From an uncultured Christensenella sp. (GTDB taxonomy: Bacteria; Bacillota; Clostridia; Christensenellales; DTU072), in the NCBI GenBank assembly GCA_905210905.1, contig CAJLYQ010000001.1:9896-73895 (forward strand): a stretch of DNA of 64,000 nt, read 5' to 3'. Below, in pieces: positions 28,501 through 34,500 of the stretch. The notes below the pieces were generated by a model that was not told the origin of the DNA, searched no databases, and was given only the letters and a program-made list of their open reading frames with translations. Both the position numbers and the translations under genes were made by a program. Each line of letters opens with the position of its first letter. Position 1 is the first letter of the stretch.

Positions 28501-31500
28501 ATCTTGCCGTAAATCGGGCTTTGTCCCAGACTTTCGTCCCCTTCTTTGAGCGTGACGAACAAACTCATCACGTTGCCCATATAATAGTCGCCGCATCTGC
28601 CGTAGAGTTCGTTCCAGAACTTCTGATACCTTTCTTCGGGCATAATCGCGCCGTACAGGTTTTCCATTTCGTCTTCGATGCTTTCCATAAGGTCGAAGAA
28701 GAACTTTCCGCCGCCATCGATAAGATTTTCCGCTTCGGTCTTAGCCGGGTCGCCGGCGTTCTCGTTGCGGCTTGCGGCGAAGTTTTTAAGCAACACCCAA
28801 CGTCTTTCGTAGGTGTCCGCCGAACCGAAATACTCGTCCATTATCGTACGCCAGCCCTTGCCGGTTTCGTCGTTTTTGCCGAGTTCTTCGTATATATCGT
28901 GGTTGGTCTTCGATGTGAGCGTAAGGTAAAGTTCTATGCCGTCGAATTTCGACATAGTCATCATATTTGCGTTTGCGCGGATTTCGAGATAGTTGGTTTG
29001 TGCGAAAATATCGTTTTCGTCTATTCCTACCCTAAGTCCGATTTCCGGGTCACGATCGTCGAATATCGCGCCGTAAAGAAGTTTGAACAGGTAGTCGTAG
29101 TTGAGCGTTTCGCCCATCTGACCGAGTTCGAACGACGCGTATCCGCCTATCGCCGCGCCGATATTTGCAAGTTTTTCTATTTCGACGAACTTGCTTTCGT
29201 CGGGTCTGTCCGGCGCTTTGTCAAGGTTAAGGCTGATTTCGCCCGCGCCTATCTTGATCGCGCTCTTGCCGCCTTTGTCGTTGGCGAGATTAACCGATAC
29301 GTCAACGCCGAGGTTGTCGCTGAAGTTGAGCATAACCGCCGCGTTAAAGTCGATTTTGCCTTCGAGTTGATCGGTAAGGTCGATTCCGGCAAGCAGGTTA
29401 AGAACGTTAAGGACGGCGGATTTCGCCACGCCGATACCGAGTTCTCCCTTGTAGAACATTACGTCGAGATAGGTCTTTGCGGTAACGCCTTCGCCGGTAA
29501 GATAAACCACGTCGTCGCCTGCGGCGTTTTGCGCCACGTTAAATACCTTTCCGTGTTCTCCGCTCGGCGCGGCGTTGCTCGCGCGGTACGCGTTTTTCGG
29601 GTTTTGTCCGTTTTCGTCCAGTCCGAAGAATTTATATACGGATTTTATCGTTTCCGAACCGAACATATCCGTACCGAGATACTTGAACACTTCCGTCCAG
29701 ATTACCGTTATGTCGTCGAGTTTTACCTGTCCTATTCCGAATATGTCGGTGTCGATGTAAATCGCTCCGCGGAATTCCGAATAACTCGTGTTGACCGAGC
29801 CGTCGTAGTAGAACGTAAGCACGGTTTCCGCACTTCTTCTCTTTTCGTTGTTGGTAAGTTCTTTTACGATGTTGTTTTCGTCGTCTACCGAGTAGTCCTT
29901 ACCTTTTTCGCCGAGCCATCTCTTAATCGTGACTTTGAGCGTACTCGAATATATATTGTTAAAGTTGACGAGCGCTTCCGCGTCGATAAACAACGTCGCG
30001 TTGATGTTTTCAAACAACTGCGCGATGACTTTTACGCCGAGTTCGTTAAGGTTAATCTTGACCGAACCGGACAAAAGTTTGTCCCAGGCGAGCGCAACGT
30101 GCTCTTTGCTGTCTTTGGTTATGCCGAGATAATCGGCGTTGTCTTTTTTCTGCTGATTTTCGATATCCGTCCAGGTAGCCTCGTAGACTTTGTCCATTTC
30201 CGCTTTGCGCGTCTTCTGATCGTCGTCTTCTTCGCTGCGGTAGTTGTCGTAAAGTTGGTTCCAGGCGGTGCGTTTAAGGTCGATTATTCCGTCCGGCGTT
30301 TCCGTCTTGTCGGGATTTTTGTCCGCTATTTCGTTATAAAACGCTTCGAGTTCTACCGATTTGAACGCCGAATTACTCAAAAATCTGTTGAGAAGGTCGG
30401 TCAGATCATAGTCCGTAACGTCTTTGTTTTCCGCTTCGGCAAGGTTGTTGACAACGTTTTGCAAGGTAATTCCGACGGACGCTTCGACGTATACCGAGTC
30501 GGGGATACCGGTGGGCATTCCTACGTCGCCGAACTTGTCGACGTTAACCGCGTAGCGGCTTCTTTCGTTCGGGTCGATGCTCGCTTCGAGTTCGTTTATC
30601 GCAAGCAAAATCGAATAAACGTCGCCGAGTTTTGCCATAACTTCCAGTCTTAAACCGGCGGAGAAGTCCAGCCCGAGCCCTAAGTAGTTTATGTTTATGA
30701 TTTCGCCGAGTTCGGGGTATCCCAAACCGGTGATAACCGCGTTGATTACTTCCTGCGTGAGTTCGAACGTCAGTTTGCCCCTGTTCCAGACGAACTGCAA
30801 CGCTATCGCGCCGACGTCGGTAAGGTAGGATTTCTGATTGCCCGAATCCGGTCCGATTATGCTCGCCGCGTTGGACGGAGCGAGTCTTTCGCTGTCCGCT
30901 TTGAGAGCGGCGTTGAGCGCCTGCGGCGCGTCGTATACGCCGAAGTTCGCCATTTCTTTGCCGTTAAGCAACGACAGCATAGTGTAGGCTATGATTTTAG
31001 CGTTGTCGGACTTGTTGATGCCGGCGGTTTCCGCCTGCGCGTCGACGTAGCCCTGAATAAGTTGCGCCTCGCCTTTTTCGTATCTCGTGCGGTACTCTTC
31101 CGTCGCTCTTATCTGAGCCGCGGTCATCGTTTCGTAGTTGCCGCCGAGTCTGCGAAGGTCCGCTATAACGTTTGCGGACAGAGTGCTCTTAGCCGAAGTG
31201 TACTCGGTCGAGTTTACGTACGACGCGCTGAAATACTGTTTCTTCTTCGCGACGTTGTTCATATAAGCGTCGTTCAGCGTGGGAATAACGCTCGGCGCGC
31301 CTTCTCTCGTGGCGCTCCAGTAAGCGACGTATTTGTTTATGTACTCGTCGTAGCCGCTGTACGCCTCGGATTTCATTTGCGCCAGGAACAGTTTGTAATC
31401 GAAGTCGCTCTCGCCGTAACTGTTAGTGCGGAGTTTGTTTTCCACGTCGACGACGTTGAGCGTAACCGACTTACCGTCTCTTATTACGGGAGAAATCGTG

Positions 31501-34500
31501 ACGAAAGACGTTTCCGTCCTGCCGTCGTAAACGTGTATCTCGCCGTCGGCTTTAACTTCGTATTTTACGAAACCGGGGTTGAGTTTGGGCGTGTTGTCGC
31601 CGCTTGCGGTGCGGAACACTTTTTCTATATCGCTCTTAACGTAAACGTAGGCGTTGTAGTGTTCTTTCAGATCGCCGAAATAAAGTTTGGAATAATCGTC
31701 CTTGTCTTCTTCCTGCGCCTGCAAAATTCTCTCGTTCCAGACAAAGTACTTATAGTCGCTTACGGGGAACTCGGTTTCGTAATAACCTTTGCCCGAAGTC
31801 GATACCGTACTTCCCTTGTACTGCGAATATTGATTTTCAAGGAAGTAAGTGAGCATCGTCTGACGATACGCTTCGTCCATAAACGCCGCTTCTTCGTCGT
31901 AGACGAACAGCGTTTCGCCGCTCGTTTTGTCTTCGACGTAGGTTTCCGCCCACAACGCGTCGAACTGCGCCGCTCTTATGCCTTTATACGTGTTGCGGAC
32001 GTCGCTGAGCGCGAGAAGGTCCATTCCGAAATAACTTAAATCGACGTACGCTTTGTTGTCTTTAAGGTAAATACCGACGATTACTTTGTACTGCGAACCG
32101 TCCGCCGCAGTATAACCCGAACCGTCGGGTTCGGACGCGTCGAACATAATTACCGACAATTCGCTTGCGAAAATGTCCGAAACGTCTATCGTTCCTTTAA
32201 CCGCTATACCTAGGTTAAGTCCTTTCTTGTTGTTGCTTGATACGTCCGAGAAATAATCGTTGTAGAAACGAACGACTACCGTCTTTAACAGCGCGCTGTA
32301 ATCGGCAAGACTTTCCGACGGCACGAGTTGCGACAAAACGTCGTTTATCTTATCCCATTCCGTCTTTTCTTCGGACGCGGAAACTTCGAGCATTACTTCG
32401 ACGTTTACCGAAACCTGAAGGTCTTTCGACCATTCCGCTATGCTCGTGTATTCGCTTGCGGCGGTCGTCAACGGACCCTTAAAGGTAGGAACGTCGGTTT
32501 TTGCGACGTTAATCGTGTCGATAAGCGTAAGATCGAGATAGAAGAATTCTTTTTCTTCGTTGGCGTAGTCCACTATTCCGACGTGCGCTCTCGCAAACGC
32601 TCTGTCTTTGAGTTTTTCTTTGAGAACGAGCGAACTGACTTCTCTCTCGTTGCCGTCTTTGTCGATAACTTTGTCGCCCGTAGCGGTAGCGGTGTACAGA
32701 TTGCCGCCTTCGTCCGTGAAAATCTTGTTGCCGTCCGCGTCTTTGTCGAGTTCCGTTCCGAGATGAACGTAGAGAGAACCGTTGACTTCGGGAAGTCCGT
32801 CCTTAACGGCGAGTCCGGCAAGACCCATTACCATAGTAACGAGATCCCTGTTTACGATAACTCCGAGCGCACCGTCTTTGACGGTAACCGAGTTTATCAT
32901 TCCGCCTACCATATCGAGTATGGAGTTGTCCGCCGGATTAACGTCCACTCCGCCGTCGTCCGCGTTGCGCAATAAATTTTTGGTGATATAAAACGCTTTC
33001 GCCGCGCTCGACGGATTGTCTTTGTCGTATCCGACGACGCCGAGATACGCAAGTAGCGTCGCTATGTCCAATCCTTTGCCGTTAAGCATATTCGCTATGC
33101 CGGTGTTCGTTATGCTGAGTCTGGGAACGTTGCCGTAAATGATCTCGGTAAGTCCGAGTACCGTGTGCAATTGTTCGGTAAGGTTTTTGTCCGCGTCCGG
33201 GCTTACTTCCGTGTTTATGTACAGCGTGTCGGTAGCGCCGCCGACGTAGTAAAGTTCTAAGAACGGGTATCCGCCGAACTGTTCGAACTTGTTGCCGTTT
33301 TTGTCAAGGAAGTACAGGTCGATTACCGCTTTTGCGGACGAAAGGTCCACGAGCGACGCGGCAAGTTGTATTTCGTATCCTATTCTGAGTTCGCTTGCGC
33401 TCTGAACTTTGACCGAAGCGAGAAGTTGTCCTAAGTTTATACCCATCTTAGCGAGATAATTCTCGGTAAGATATTTCATTATCGAGTCGAGATTAAGGCT
33501 CGTGCCTTCGTCGCTGCCTATGGCGAAGTTGCCGGCGACGGTTGCGGCGTACGACAAAGTCGTACTGAGTTCTTTATACTCGTTTCTTAATTTCTCCGCT
33601 TCGTCTTTGTTGGTCGGTCTTAAATTCTTGTCGAGTCCGAGTGCGGAGAAGTCGAATTCGGGCATTTTGAAATAACTTATGCCCGTGTTGTATCCGCCGC
33701 CTTCTTTGTCAGAACCGATACCCACTTTGAGAGAAACTCTGTCGTTTACGTCCGCGCCCACTCTTATCGAACTGAGCGGATCCGCAAAATCCAGTCCGAC
33801 CGTCACGCGGTCGATACCGATACCGTTTTCGTAATGCAGCGATCCGTCGTCTTCTTCCACGAGCGTCATTCCGCCGACAAACATCGACATAAGGGTGTTT
33901 ATCGCGTAGTTGTCGAGAGAAACTTCGAGTTTCGACGATTTGCCTTTCTTGGGCAGTTTCAGATACTTATAACGCCCGTCTTCGTCCGGTTCTTTCTTTT
34001 CCGCAATCAACAGTTCTATAAGTTTCATCGCGTCAAACCCGGTCGGTTCGGTAATAACCACGCTGGACGCGTTGTTTGCCGACGGGTTCCGCGATGCGGA
34101 AGTGTCACCCCTGTACGGGTCGATGTATTTCATTATTTCTTCGCCGATAAGTCCCGACAAACTCTTCGTCAGGTCGATTTTCGACAGTTTGGTATTAGGC
34201 AAAAACTCCCTTCCGCCGCTCGTCAGATTGTGGAAGTCAAAGTACAGCGTATTAAGTATTTTCGCTTCCTTGTCCACTATCGTGTTGCCTAAATCCGGCG
34301 CGAGATACGCCGCAAAAACTTCTCTTCCGTTGTATCCGAGCCGCACTTTGGCGTAGTTTTGCGAGTTGTCGAACAGGTTAAGGCTCGCCGCGACGCCGAG
34401 ATCGAGAACGTAACTCGCTTCGCCGCCGATTACGATAGGAATATCGCCTATTCCGCCGAGTTGAATGATGTTTCCGGCAAGTCCTTTAAGGGTAAGGATT